DNA of 64,000 bases from Rossellomorea sp. SC111 (GTDB taxonomy: Bacteria > Bacillota > Bacilli > Bacillales > Bacillaceae_B), in contig NZ_JANIOC010000008.1 of the NCBI RefSeq assembly GCF_024733565.1, positions 1-64,000 of the forward strand, in the 5' to 3' direction. Both the position numbers and the translations under genes were made by a program. Shown in pieces: positions 29,112 through 39,420 of this stretch (position 1 is its first letter; every line of letters begins with the position of its first letter). The notes under the pieces were generated by a model. The model was not told where the DNA came from. It did no database searches and saw only the letters and a list, made by a program, of their open reading frames with translations.

Positions 29112-29873
29112 GTGGCAGTTGTTCCTACAGATGATTGGTTGGCGGATTGGATCGATAAGCCTTTGGATCTTCTCAAGAAAACGAAAAATGGGAAGGACGA
29201 TCAGCAATCGTTTTATCAATACCTCACGAAACACGGGATGTATCGCTCTGCGCGTCTCGCGGTAGATATCTACGAAAAAATGAAAGAAAAGAAACTTTGG
29301 GAACGATTTGCTCTTTTTGAAAAAAAATATAAGCGAAAGTGGAATGGACCGAGCGTCCCGATCTATCTATTCCCCGTACAGGAAAAAAAGGGGATGTTCC
29401 AATCATCCATGAAAAAATCGGGGGTATGCTTTAAAGATGAAATCTTCTTTTTCGTGACTGACCAGGAAGATCCAAAAGAATACGAAGCGTTATTTGTCCA
29501 TGAATATCATCACTGTGCCCGAATGAAGCGGTTAAACAAAAAGGAGGACCACTACACGCTCCTTGACTCCATCATCTTTGAAGGTCTGGCAGAAAATGCT
29601 GTCAAAGAATACTGTGGAGAGAAGTATGTAGCTCCCTGGACAAAAGCGTATGACGAACAAGAATTGTCCCGTTTTTACGAAAAATGGATAGAGCCCAATT
29701 TGGAAGTGAAACGGAGTATTCCCCTTCATGATCAGCTCCTTCTTGGGCAGAAATCCTTTCCTAAAATGCTCGGCTACTCCTCAGGCTATCGATTGGTGCA
29801 ACACTTTTTAAAGAAGCAGGATTCGTCAACCCTTTCCCTCTTAGGAGAACCGTCATCAGTATTTTTGCCATAG
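29112..29873 (+). CDS. yjaZ: YjaZ-like putative Zn metalloprotease (DUF2268)
   Basis: About 253 residues. HEYHH (HEXXH) is followed by IIFEGLAENAVKEYCGE, where a Glu would complete the metal site, the DUF2268 arrangement. Start choice: GTG 29112 lies seven bases after AAAGAGGG; ATG 29106 touches that site, and ATG 29082 has no ribosome site. No signal peptide. Substrate unknown. Confidence 0.82.
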   Translation: MAVVPTDDWLADWIDKPLDLLKKTKNGKDDQQSFYQYLTKHGMYRSARLAVDIYEKMKEKKLWERFALFEKKYKRKWNGPSVPIYLFPVQEKKGMFQSSMKKSGVCFKDEIFFFVTDQEDPKEYEALFVHEYHHCARMKRLNKKEDHYTLLDSIIFEGLAENAVKEYCGEKYVAPWTKAYDEQELSRFYEKWIEPNLEVKRSIPLHDQLLLGQKSFPKMLGYSSGYRLVQHFLKKQDSSTLSLLGEPSSVFLP

Positions 29874-29877
29874 AATA

Positions 29878-29915
29878 TCAGGAGAACAGACGAATCTGTG
29901 GGGTTTTCCTGAAAA
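29878..29915 (+). terminator. Hairpin after yjaZ
   Basis: TCAGGA and TCCTGA enclose ACAGA-CGAA-TCTGT, a stable stem with little U tract. It may act as a weak terminator or a 3-prime stabiliser. Confidence 0.45.
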
Positions 29916-30014
29916 TAAGCTGCCCTGTGCCGTCATATCTTCCTGTTCCTTTCATAAAATATACTAAGCATGGACGGGCTCCAATATCTTAATGCAAGGA
30001 TAGAGGCGGAAGGT

Positions 30015-30224
30015 ATGGTGGTACAAATGTTTGGGCTCTTTATAGGATTCGGACTGGCTGTTTCAGGCGGAGTGAGTTTAATCATGTATTTAAATTTGCT
30101 TACGACCGGAATGACCTTTACAGACTATATATTCTTCGTCACGACACGTGTTGAATGTTATTTATTCCTTTTGGGAATCCTCATCATCACCCTCTCGATC
30201 TATATACCCCGCAGAAAAATATAA
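30015..30224 (+). CDS. Small two-helix membrane protein
   Basis: About 69 residues with two membrane helices (FGLFIGFGLAVSGGVSLIMY and YLFLLGILIITLSIYIP), a short loop TTGMTFTDYIFFVTTRVE and a basic tail RRKI. ATG 30015 is eight bases after AGAGG; an in-frame ATG at 29970 (MDGLQYLNARIEAEG) would add 15 residues but lacks a clear ribosome site. I do not recognise the family. Confidence 0.65.
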   Translation: MVVQMFGLFIGFGLAVSGGVSLIMYLNLLTTGMTFTDYIFFVTTRVECYLFLLGILIITLSIYIPRRKI

Positions 30225-30318
30225 TGACTATCATAAATCCCGGATAATAGGAATAAATTTACACGAATTAGCCTATACTGATTGACAAATAAGATTGAAG
30301 CAAAGCGAGGGGTCAATC

Positions 30319-31068
30319 ATGTTATATCTTCATGATGTATGGGTAAATTGGTTCGAAGGTGAAGAAAATGGCTACAACGTCTGCCATTTTCATGAGTGGA
30401 GAAAAGAGGACGTTATCGAATTACTGGATCAGGTTCCTCTGATTAAAGTAGACACGACACTGTATCATTACATCGAGAATGATCTATCAGAGTTACCTCA
30501 ACAACTGCTCCATAATGTCTATCAAAAAGCATATTTGCGAAAAAACCACGAACGGATCCAATTGGATTATTGTTTCATTGTGACAGATGGTACCGGGATA
30601 CTGGCAGTGGATACAATCGGTTACACCGTCCCAATCAGAAAAAGCAGGCTCATACCAAGACAGGAACAACTGGTGTATGAAATGGTCGAAAGTCATGAAA
30701 CGATGCAGTTTCCCATCGAGCCGGATGGTAAAAGGGAGGAAGCGTACCACATTCTTTCGCCGAATCCTTATATGATGAGTGGACTGACGAGGAAAGAAAG
30801 ACAGCTCAAGCAACTGTTATTTATGGCGCTTGATCAACTTCACAGCTCGAACAACACGGCGGAAATCCGCTATTGGTATACAGAGTGGGCACCACAGCGC
30901 TACCGCACCATCCAGGAAATGGACTTTGAAGACATTTGGCAGATGCTATATGAAGAAACCCAGTACGGTTGGTCGGACAAGCACCTCACTCTCTGTGAGA
31001 ACCTGATTAAGGGACAACCATTTTTCGAGAAACTATGGGAAGTGGAGAATCGTCCAAAGGTAAATTAA
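30319..31068 (+). CDS. yjbA: YjbA family protein (DUF3603)
   Basis: 249 residues, [19 protein letters not shown] onward. The opening and the middle [19 protein letters not shown] fit YjbA. Soluble, acidic, no signal. ATG 30319 follows GAGGGG; an upstream in-frame TTG is not supported. Function unknown. Confidence 0.85.
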   Translation: MLYLHDVWVNWFEGEENGYNVCHFHEWRKEDVIELLDQVPLIKVDTTLYHYIENDLSELPQQLLHNVYQKAYLRKNHERIQLDYCFIVTDGTGILAVDTIGYTVPIRKSRLIPRQEQLVYEMVESHETMQFPIEPDGKREEAYHILSPNPYMMSGLTRKERQLKQLLFMALDQLHSSNNTAEIRYWYTEWAPQRYRTIQEMDFEDIWQMLYEETQYGWSDKHLTLCENLIKGQPFFEKLWEVENRPKVN

Positions 31069-31078
31069 TAGTCGCAGT

Positions 31079-31113
31079 AAACCTTGAGTCCTTAAAGGGC
31101 TTGAGGTTTTTTA
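31079..31113 (+). terminator. Terminator after yjbA
   Basis: AAACCTTGAGTCC and GGGCTTGAGGTTT pair over 13 positions with G-U pairs, followed by TTTTTAT. Confidence 0.75.
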
Positions 31114-31142
31114 TGTGGAGGTAGCGAATAAGCCGAAAGAAA

Positions 31143-31174
31143 AGACCAGAAACCGCGCAGGCAGTCTCTGGTCG
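31143..31174 (-). terminator. Terminator after trpS
   Basis: On the minus strand GACCAGA and TCTGGTC form the stem, followed by TTTTCTTTC. Confidence 0.7.
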
Positions 31175-31180
31175 TCCTGT

Positions 31181-32474
<1,294 letters not shown>

Positions 32475-32480
32475 GTAGAT

Positions 32481-32509
32481 ATTATATGAAAAAAAACAGG
32501 TAAATTCAA
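32481..32509 (-). promoter_or_regulatory. SigA promoter of trpS
   Basis: TTGAAT (32509-32504), 17 bases, TATAAT (32486-32481) on the minus strand, placing the start at the head of the T-box leader. Confidence 0.8.
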
Positions 32510-32889
32510 GTGTACAAAAGATAGGTCATGATAATGGAAAGGACAAGTGTCACTCCACCTATCAGTAAAAAGGATCTTGTAATGGAGTAGGAACGTTGTA
32601 CTCCATATTCTTCGTGAGCTTCTTTCATCTCATCCAGGTCATCGAACTGAGAAATATACTTTCCCTGTTTCGTGCTGTTGCGAAATCTTTTAAGAGCATA
32701 CACGATCCCGTTAAAAAATCCTTTTCCAAAAATATAAAGGAGGGCACCGATACTGATATATGCAATCCCGATCACAAACAGGCTATCTATAATAGAAAGA
32801 AGCAGGTCTTTTTCCTGCAGTGATGCCACTACCACGGCAATGATAAAAATAAGAAGGGTAAGTATGTTGAACAATTTCATTCGTTTCAT
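32506..32889 (-). CDS. DUF3899-like membrane protein
   Basis: 127 residues with three membrane helices (LFNILTLLIFIIAVVVASL, SLFVIGIAYISIGALLYIF, SFLLIGGVTLVLSIIMTYL) and a charged cytosolic loop KQGKYISQFDDLDEMKEAHEE. Start ATG 32889 (MKRMKLFNIL) sits four bases after AAGGAG. The pattern fits DUF3899. Its last codons overlap the trpS promoter. Function unknown. Confidence 0.72.
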   Translation of the reverse strand: MKRMKLFNILTLLIFIIAVVVASLQEKDLLLSIIDSLFVIGIAYISIGALLYIFGKGFFNGIVYALKRFRNSTKQGKYISQFDDLDEMKEAHEEYGVQRSYSITRSFLLIGGVTLVLSIIMTYLLYT

Positions 32890-32946
32890 AATGCTCCTTA
32901 AGATGTTTTTAATCAAAGTATACATGAAGAAAGAAGAATAATTCAA

Positions 32947-33303
32947 TCATCCTTCATATATATTCAATTCTTTCGTTATTGTTTGAGGTAAGAAAACAGA
33001 CATCCATGCAGGGCGTACATATGAACGGTATCTTATTTCCATTTATGATAGAAACGGAAATAAGTATTAATTCTATTATTTATATTTAGTCTGATGTTTT
33101 AATATTTATAATAGAAGGGGAGGATAAATGACTAAAAACATTCCATAATGTAAAGTGGTTTCAACTAGATGATATTTACAATTGTAACAATTGTAATGGG
33201 ACAAACTCTCTAAAATGTTTAGACAAAACGTTGATATAACGGTATTTTGACGTCGATATACCTACTAATCTGATAATTTAGCAAAAAAACTGTTAAATTC
33301 ATA
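32947..33303 (+). promoter_or_regulatory. Gene-free, structured region upstream of opp
   Basis: No gene of normal size is visible here. It holds a 9-base inverted pair CTTATTTCC/GGAAATAAG (about 33033-33065), a possible -10 TATAAT (33107-33112) ahead of a 6-codon mini-frame with a strong ribosome site (33128-33148), and a perfect 21-base palindrome (33176-33196). The opp promoter follows at 33304. Confidence 0.6.
33176..33196. promoter_or_regulatory. Perfect 21-base palindrome upstream of opp
   Basis: TTACAATTGT, central A, ACAATTGTAA: two exact 10-base arms. It lies about 110 bases upstream of the opp -35, so it is a candidate operator for an unknown dimeric regulator. Confidence 0.6.
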
Positions 33304-33331
33304 TTGCAATAATTTCTCTATCATGTATAAT
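33304..33331 (+). promoter_or_regulatory. SigA promoter of oppABCDF
   Basis: TTGCAA (33304-33309), 16 bases, TATAAT (33326-33331) preceded by TG two bases earlier. Confidence 0.8.
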
Positions 33332-33339
33332 AAGTAACA

Positions 33340-33354
33340 AATCTTCTGAAAATT
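33340..33354 (+). promoter_or_regulatory. CodY box at the opp transcription start
   Basis: AATCTTCTGAAAATT matches the CodY consensus AATTTTCWGAAAATT at 14 of 15 positions. It overlaps the expected start of transcription, so CodY with GTP and branched-chain amino acids should repress opp in rich conditions. Confidence 0.75.
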
Positions 33355-33398
33355 AGAAGATAAATAAATATGAGATTTACGAGGAGGTCAATTTCAAG

Positions 33399-35048
33399 AT
33401 GAAGAAAAAGTTTTCATTCTTGCTGGTTCTTCTTCTGGCTCTCAGTACTTTCTTAGCTGCTTGTGGCGGCGACAAAGAGACTGACAGTGAAGAAGGATCA
33501 GGTGCAGGCGGTTCTGACGAAAAGAAAGAACAGGTACTTAACTTGCTGGAGGCATCTGAGATCCCATCAATGGATTCCACGCTGGCAACTGACGCTGTTT
33601 CTTTCAACGTCATGAACAACGTTTTAGAAGGTCTTTACCGTTTAGGTGAAAATGACGAGGCAGTTCTTGGTATGGCTGCTGAAGAGCCACAAATCAGTGA
33701 AGACGGTAAAACATACACGTTCAAGATCCGCGATGCGAAATGGTCAAACGGAGATCCTGTTACGGCTAACGACTTCGTTTACGCTTGGAAAAAAGCTTTA
33801 AACCCTGATACTGGTGCAGAGTATGCGTACATCATGTACGATATCAAAAACGCTGCTAAAGTTAACAGTGGCGACTTACCAGTTGAAGAATTAGGTGTTA
33901 AAGCAACAGATGACAAAACGTTAGAAGTACAGCTTGAAACTCCGGTACCATATTTCAAAGCTCTTCTTTCTTTCGCAACATTCTATCCTCAAAACCAAAA
34001 ATTCGTGGAAGAGCAAGGCGACAAGTTCGGTCTTGAAGCTGACACGGTTGTGTATAACGGACCATTCACACTTTCTGAGTGGAAGCATGAGCAAAGCTTC
34101 AAACTTTCTAAAAACGAAGACTACTGGGATGCAGAAACTGTTAAGTTGAAAGAAGTTAATTTCAACATCGTTAAAGATACTGCTACTGGTGTTAACCTTT
34201 ATGAAACAAACAAAGCGGATATCGCTGGTCTTTCAGCTGAATTCGTTGACAAGTACAAATCTGATGAGAATTTCAAAACAAGAGCTGCAACATCTGTATA
34301 CTTCTTACGTTTAAACCAAGGTAATGAAGTATTGAAAAACGTTAATGCACGTAAAGCAATTGATGCTGCATATGACAAGCAAGGTATGGTTGATGTACTT
34401 CTTAATAACGGATCGATTCCTGCGTACTACTTAGTACCAAAAGATTTCGTAACTGGTCCTGACGGAACTGAGTACCGTGAAGCGGTTGGCGATTTCGGTG
34501 GATTCGACGCTAAGAAAGCTGCAGATTACTGGGCTAAGGCAAAAGAAGAGTTAGGTAAAGATTCTATTGAATTAGAACTATTAAACTATGACTCTGACAG
34601 CTCTAAGAAAATCGGTGAGTTCCTGAAAGAGCAACTTGAGCAAAACCTTGAAGGTTTAACGGTTAGTATCAAAGCTCAACCATTCAAGCAAAAGCTTGAA
34701 TTAGAAACGAAAGGTCAATATGACTTCTCATTCGCCGGTTGGGGTCCTGACTATCCAGATCCGATGACTTTCGTTGACATGTTCGTGACTGACGGTGCTC
34801 ATAACCAAATGGGTTACTCGAATCCTGAATATGACAAGAAAATTGAACAAGCTAAAGGTGAGCTTCTTGACGATTTAGATGCACGCTGGCAGGCAATGAT
34901 TGACGCAGAAAAGATCCTGTTTGATGATCAAGCGATCAGTCCAATGTATCAAAAAGGCGTTTCTTATCTAGAACGTCCGTATGTTAAGAATGTTCTACGT
35001 CATTCATTTGGTGCAGATAATTCATACAAATGGGCTTCAATTGAGTAA
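33399..35048 (+). CDS. oppA: Oligopeptide-binding lipoprotein
   Basis: 549 residues, family 5 solute-binding protein. Lipoprotein signal with lipobox LAAC, then an acidic Gly/Ser linker (KETDSEEGSGAGGSDEKK). Typical family stretches are GLYRLGENDEAVLGMAAE and WSNGDPVTANDFVYAWKKAL. It captures short peptides, including signalling peptides, for OppBCDF. Its codon use is narrow, as in highly expressed genes. GAGGAGG lies ten bases before ATG 33399. Confidence 0.95.
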   Translation: MKKKFSFLLVLLLALSTFLAACGGDKETDSEEGSGAGGSDEKKEQVLNLLEASEIPSMDSTLATDAVSFNVMNNVLEGLYRLGENDEAVLGMAAEEPQISEDGKTYTFKIRDAKWSNGDPVTANDFVYAWKKALNPDTGAEYAYIMYDIKNAAKVNSGDLPVEELGVKATDDKTLEVQLETPVPYFKALLSFATFYPQNQKFVEEQGDKFGLEADTVVYNGPFTLSEWKHEQSFKLSKNEDYWDAETVKLKEVNFNIVKDTATGVNLYETNKADIAGLSAEFVDKYKSDENFKTRAATSVYFLRLNQGNEVLKNVNARKAIDAAYDKQGMVDVLLNNGSIPAYYLVPKDFVTGPDGTEYREAVGDFGGFDAKKAADYWAKAKEELGKDSIELELLNYDSDSSKKIGEFLKEQLEQNLEGLTVSIKAQPFKQKLELETKGQYDFSFAGWGPDYPDPMTFVDMFVTDGAHNQMGYSNPEYDKKIEQAKGELLDDLDARWQAMIDAEKILFDDQAISPMYQKGVSYLERPYVKNVLRHSFGADNSYKWASIE

Positions 35049-35073
35049 GTATTAACTCAGTAGACACACCTTT

Positions 35074-35110
35074 AAAGGAGAGCGTATGCATGAGCATATG
35101 CTCTCCTTTT
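35074..35110 (+). terminator. Partial terminator between oppA and oppB
   Basis: AAAGGAGAGC..GCATGC type stem: AAAGGAGAGC at 35074 pairs with GCTCTCCTTTT ending at 35110, extended by GTATGC/GCATAT pairing. A second promoter follows, so oppA can be made in excess. Confidence 0.8.
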
Positions 35111-35149
35111 CCAGTGAATGTCGATAATTATCAAAAAAGTAAAAATACA

Positions 35150-35177
35150 TTGAAAATTTGTCGAAAATAGATATAAT
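35150..35177 (+). promoter_or_regulatory. Internal promoter for oppBCDF
   Basis: TTGAAA (35150-35155), 16 bases, TATAAT (35172-35177), starting transcription about 37 bases before oppB. Confidence 0.65.
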
Positions 35178-35220
35178 TAAAAATGTAGAAAAAATAAGAT
35201 AAATAAAGGGGGGCTAAAGA

Positions 35221-36150
35221 ATGGTCAGATATACTATTCAACGTATCGTCTATATGATCATCACTTTGCTTATCATTGCAACCGCCACTTTCTTTCTGAT
35301 GAAGCTCCTGCCTGGATCTCCACTGCAAAACACAGAAAGGCTGTCTCCGGAACAACAACAAATCATCCTGGATAAATACGGTCTTAACGACCCGCTGCCA
35401 GAACAATATATCAACTATATGGTCGGGCTGGCTAAAGGGGATTTGGGTTTGTCCTTCCAATATGATAACCGCCCGGTAACACAGATTCTTGGCAGTCGTA
35501 TTGGTCCTTCCTCACTTTTAGGATTTCAAGCCATGGTATTAGGAACGTTTATAGGACTGTTAGTAGGTATCATTGCTGCAATTAAACACAATACTTGGTT
35601 AGACTATGGATCTACTTTTATGGCTGTACTCGGAATATCGATTCCGTCCTTTGTATTTGCAGCACTGCTGCAATATTATGTAGGGGTTAAACTTGAATGG
35701 CTTCCTGTAGCACTTTGGGGCGAATATAAGCATACCATTCTCCCTACACTAGCACTTACAGTTGGTGTAGTAGCTACCATTGCCCGTTTTATGAGAACAG
35801 AAATGTTAGAGATTCTAAACTCAGATTATATTTTACTTGCAACTGCCAAAGGTATTTCGAAGACAGGTACCATTGTGAAGCACGGAGTTAGAAATGCCTT
35901 GATTCCAATTGTCACCATTCTTGGGCCGATGACAGTAGCAGTTATGACTGGATCTCTTGTAGTTGAAAGGATCTTTGCTGTTCCTGGACTCGGTGAACAG
36001 TTTGTATTATCCATTAACACGAATGACTACACAGTTATCATGGGTATTACCCTATTCTTCAGTGCTTTATTCATTGGTGTTATTTTCTTGGTTGATATTC
36101 TTTACGGTATCATTGATCCACGTATTCGTTTAGCTGGAGGGAAGAAATAA
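35221..36150 (+). CDS. oppB: Oligopeptide ABC importer permease
   Basis: 309 residues, six membrane helices. N-terminal IQRIVYMIITLLIIATATFFLMKLLPGSP is the family opening; the ATPase-docking loop is YILLATAKGISKTGTIVKHGVRNALIPI. Forms the channel with OppC. The stop and the oppC start overlap (TAATG). Confidence 0.95.
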   Translation: MVRYTIQRIVYMIITLLIIATATFFLMKLLPGSPLQNTERLSPEQQQIILDKYGLNDPLPEQYINYMVGLAKGDLGLSFQYDNRPVTQILGSRIGPSSLLGFQAMVLGTFIGLLVGIIAAIKHNTWLDYGSTFMAVLGISIPSFVFAALLQYYVGVKLEWLPVALWGEYKHTILPTLALTVGVVATIARFMRTEMLEILNSDYILLATAKGISKTGTIVKHGVRNALIPIVTILGPMTVAVMTGSLVVERIFAVPGLGEQFVLSINTNDYTVIMGITLFFSALFIGVIFLVDILYGIIDPRIRLAGGKK

Positions 36151-37175
36151 TGGAAGCAAACAAAAAGAAACTAGAACAACTTAGTCCAGACCTCTTCCAA
36201 CCCCAACAGGCTAGCGGGGATGAGGCAGAAAAAATATCACGTCCAAGCTTAAATTTCTGGCAGGATTCATGGCTTCGCTTACGAAAGAATAAGGGTGCAC
36301 TGGTTGGAATCATTATCACTGTCATCATCATATTCTTTGCCATATTCGGACCGGGAATGAACGAATACAAATTCAGTGATCAAAATATTCGCCACGCTAA
36401 GCTGCCTCCTAAAATCGAAGCGCTTTCAGGAATCAGCTGGCTTCCGTTTGACGGTAAAGATGCTGACGGTTTTGATGTGTATGAATCCAGACAAATCAAG
36501 GAGAATTATTGGTTTGGTACAGATGACCTGGGTCGTGACCTATGGACACGTACTTGGAATGGAACTCGGGTATCTTTATACATCGGTATACTAGCCGCAG
36601 TAATTGATTTCCTTATCGGAATTTCATACGGGGGGATTTCTGCTTACTACGGTGGAAGAGTCGACGACATTATGCAACGTATCATAGAAATTTTGGTAGG
36701 GATTCCTAATCTGATTGTTGTCATCCTTTTCATCCTGATATTTGAACCTGGTATTTTTTCGATTACCATGGCGATGGTCATAACCGGTTGGACCGGCATG
36801 GCAAGGATTGTCCGTGGTCAAGTTCTTCAATTAAAGAATCAGGAATTCGTCCTTGCATCACGTACCTTAGGGGCAAGCAGTAACCGTTTGATCTTCAAAC
36901 ATCTGCTACCGAACGTAATGGGACCTGTCATCATTACGACAATGTTCACTGTGCCTGCTGCAATATATGTAGAAGCATTCTTAAGCTTTATCGGATTAGG
37001 GATTGCTCCACCTAAAGCGTCTCTTGGATCATTGGTTAATGAAGGATACAGATCTATCCAGTCATATCCACATATGATGCTAGTACCGTCAGCTGTCATT
37101 TCATTAGTCATCCTAAGCTTCAACTTAATGGCCGATGGACTGCGTGACGCACTAGATCCGAAAATGCGTAAGTAA
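36150..37175 (+). CDS. oppC: Oligopeptide ABC importer permease
   Basis: 341 residues. A 40-residue cytosolic N-terminus with the OppC_N segment LNFWQDSWLRLRKNKGALVG, then permease domain with docking loop EFVLASRTLGASSNRLIFKHLLPN. Pairs with OppB. Overlaps the oppB stop by one base. Confidence 0.95.
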   Translation: MEANKKKLEQLSPDLFQPQQASGDEAEKISRPSLNFWQDSWLRLRKNKGALVGIIITVIIIFFAIFGPGMNEYKFSDQNIRHAKLPPKIEALSGISWLPFDGKDADGFDVYESRQIKENYWFGTDDLGRDLWTRTWNGTRVSLYIGILAAVIDFLIGISYGGISAYYGGRVDDIMQRIIEILVGIPNLIVVILFILIFEPGIFSITMAMVITGWTGMARIVRGQVLQLKNQEFVLASRTLGASSNRLIFKHLLPNVMGPVIITTMFTVPAAIYVEAFLSFIGLGIAPPKASLGSLVNEGYRSIQSYPHMMLVPSAVISLVILSFNLMADGLRDALDPKMRK

Positions 37176-37194
37176 TGGAAGGGAGATAATGAAT

Positions 37195-38265
37195 ATGTCG
37201 AAAATTTTAGAAGTGAAAGATCTACACGTCTCCTTCAATACGCATGGTGGAGAAGTACAGGCTGTCCGCGGTGTAGATTTCCATTTAGATAAAGGCGAAA
37301 CATTAGCGATTGTAGGGGAGTCGGGTTCAGGTAAATCAGTTACCACCAAAGCCATTATGAGATTGATTCCGAACCCTCCTGGATTCATCAAAGACGGGGA
37401 GATCCTTTTTGAAGGGAAAGATTTAGCGAAGCTTCCTGAAAAAGATATGCAAAAAATCCGTGGGAAAGATATCTCGATGATCTTCCAGGATCCGATGACA
37501 TCTTTGAATCCAACAATGACAATCGGGAAGCAAATCATGGAACCACTGGTGAAACATCAGAATATGAGCAAAAATGACGCTAAAAAACGCGCGATTGAAT
37601 TACTGAAGCTGGTTGGTCTTCCGAGCCCTGAAGCCCGCTTTAAGCAATACCCGCATCAGTTCTCGGGTGGGCAGCGTCAGCGTGTCGTCATCGCCATCGC
37701 TCTTGCATGTAATCCTAAGATCCTTATTGCCGATGAACCGACAACAGCATTGGACGTTACAATTCAGGCACAGATTCTTGAATTGATGAAAGATCTTCAA
37801 AATAAAATTGAAACGTCCATCATCTTCATCACCCATGACCTTGGAGTGGTTGCAAATGTTGCAGATCGTGTAGCGGTCATGTACGGTGGTCAGATTGTGG
37901 AAACGGGAACGGTCGATGAGATTTTCTACGACCCGCGTCACCCGTATACGTGGGGATTGATCGGTTCGATGCCGACAACGGATACGGAAGGTGAGCAGGA
38001 GCTTGTAGCGATTCCTGGTACCCCTCCGGATTTATTGAATCCACCAAAAGGAGATGCATTCGCCCTCCGAAGTGAATACGCACTGAAGGTGGATTTCGAG
38101 CAGGAGCCGCCATATTACCAGGTATCAGACACTCACTATGTAAAGTCCTGGTTGATGCATCCGAGTGCACCACAGGTTGAGCCACCGGAAGCAGTGAAAG
38201 TAAGACAAAGACAAATGCCATCTAATTATAGAGAGCCGGTACTTGTTGAGGGGGTTCGTTCATAA
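37195..38265 (+). CDS. oppD: Oligopeptide ABC importer ATPase
   Basis: 356 residues. Walker A GESGSGKSVTTKA, Q-loop MIFQDPMTSLNPT, signature FSGGQRQRV, Walker B ILIADEPTTALD, His switch FITHDLG, and the C-terminal oligopeptide-transporter extension (PTTDTEGEQELVAIPGTPP). Start placed at ATG 37195, nine bases after AAGGGAG; ATG 37189 is closer to it. One of two ATPases of the importer. Overlaps oppF by one base. Confidence 0.95.
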   Translation: MSKILEVKDLHVSFNTHGGEVQAVRGVDFHLDKGETLAIVGESGSGKSVTTKAIMRLIPNPPGFIKDGEILFEGKDLAKLPEKDMQKIRGKDISMIFQDPMTSLNPTMTIGKQIMEPLVKHQNMSKNDAKKRAIELLKLVGLPSPEARFKQYPHQFSGGQRQRVVIAIALACNPKILIADEPTTALDVTIQAQILELMKDLQNKIETSIIFITHDLGVVANVADRVAVMYGGQIVETGTVDEIFYDPRHPYTWGLIGSMPTTDTEGEQELVAIPGTPPDLLNPPKGDAFALRSEYALKVDFEQEPPYYQVSDTHYVKSWLMHPSAPQVEPPEAVKVRQRQMPSNYREPVLVEGVRS

Positions 38266-39200
38266 TGGCAGAAAAATTACTTGAAATTAAGAATTTAAAA
38301 CAGTACTTCAACCCAGGAAAACCGAATATGGTAAAAGCGGTTGATGATATCAGCTTTGATATTTACAAAGGGGAAACCCTTGGCCTTGTTGGAGAATCCG
38401 GTTGTGGGAAATCAACGACAGGCCGGACGATCATTCGTCTTTATGATGCGACGGACGGTCAGGTTCTCTTTAACGGTGAAGATGTTCATGGGAAGAAGTC
38501 ACGCTCTCAATTAAAGAAGTTCAACCGTAAAATGCAAATGATCTTCCAGGATCCGTATGCGAGTCTGAATCCTCGTATGAAGGTAGCGGACATCATTGCT
38601 GAAGGCATCGATATTCATGGATTGGCTTCTTCTAAGGAAGAACGCTTGAAAAAGGTTCATGAGCTGCTTGAGACAGTGGGACTGAACAAAGAGCATGCCG
38701 GACGTTATCCACATGAATTCTCAGGTGGACAGCGTCAGCGTATCGGGATTGCCCGTGCACTTGCAGTAGATCCTGATTTCATCATTGCCGATGAGCCGAT
38801 CTCTGCCTTGGACGTTTCGATTCAGGCCCAGGTCGTCAATCTGATGCAGGAACTTCAAAAGGAAAAAGGGTTAACATATCTATTCATCGCCCATGACCTT
38901 TCCATGGTGAAGTATATCAGTGACCGGATTGGTGTAATGTATTATGGTAAGCTTGTTGAGTTGACGACAAGTGACGCCCTATACAAAAATCCGCTTCATC
39001 CTTATACTCAATCGCTTCTATCTGCGATTCCGTTACCGGATCCAGAATATGAGCGCACCCGCAGAAGAAAAGAGTATAATCCTTCTGTTCATAACTATAC
39101 AGAGGATGACAATCTTGAGATGCGTGAAGTGGTACCGGGACATTTCGTATACTGTTCCGAGAAAGAATTTGCGCAGTATCAAGCATCATATAAAAGCTAA
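38265..39200 (+). CDS. oppF: Oligopeptide ABC importer ATPase
   Basis: 311 residues. Walker A GESGCGKSTTGR, MIFQDPYASLNPR, FSGGQRQRIGIARAL, IADEPISALD, FIAHDLSMVK, and the C-terminal family extension with HPYTQSLLSAIPLPDP. Partner of OppD and last gene of the operon. Confidence 0.95.
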   Translation: MAEKLLEIKNLKQYFNPGKPNMVKAVDDISFDIYKGETLGLVGESGCGKSTTGRTIIRLYDATDGQVLFNGEDVHGKKSRSQLKKFNRKMQMIFQDPYASLNPRMKVADIIAEGIDIHGLASSKEERLKKVHELLETVGLNKEHAGRYPHEFSGGQRQRIGIARALAVDPDFIIADEPISALDVSIQAQVVNLMQELQKEKGLTYLFIAHDLSMVKYISDRIGVMYYGKLVELTTSDALYKNPLHPYTQSLLSAIPLPDPEYERTRRRKEYNPSVHNYTEDDNLEMREVVPGHFVYCSEKEFAQYQASYKS

Positions 39201-39211
39201 GAGGATGATAA

Positions 39212-39240
39212 TAGCTCCCTTCAATGAGGGGAGCTTTTTC
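39212..39240 (+). terminator. Terminator of the opp operon
   Basis: AGCTCCC (39213-39219) with GGGGAGCT, followed by TTTTC. Confidence 0.85.
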
Positions 39241-39420
39241 CTTTGATAAAGTCTATTTACAACAATGATTCATATTATATATTGAAGAATATTCATTTCC
39301 TTGGAAATTTCGAAAGACTAGGTGGAATAACCCTTTTCTTACAAGTAATTTCCTTGTTAGAATAGTATAAGGAGTTACATAATTTACTAGATAGCATACT
39401 TAATAGGGGAGAGGTTCATT

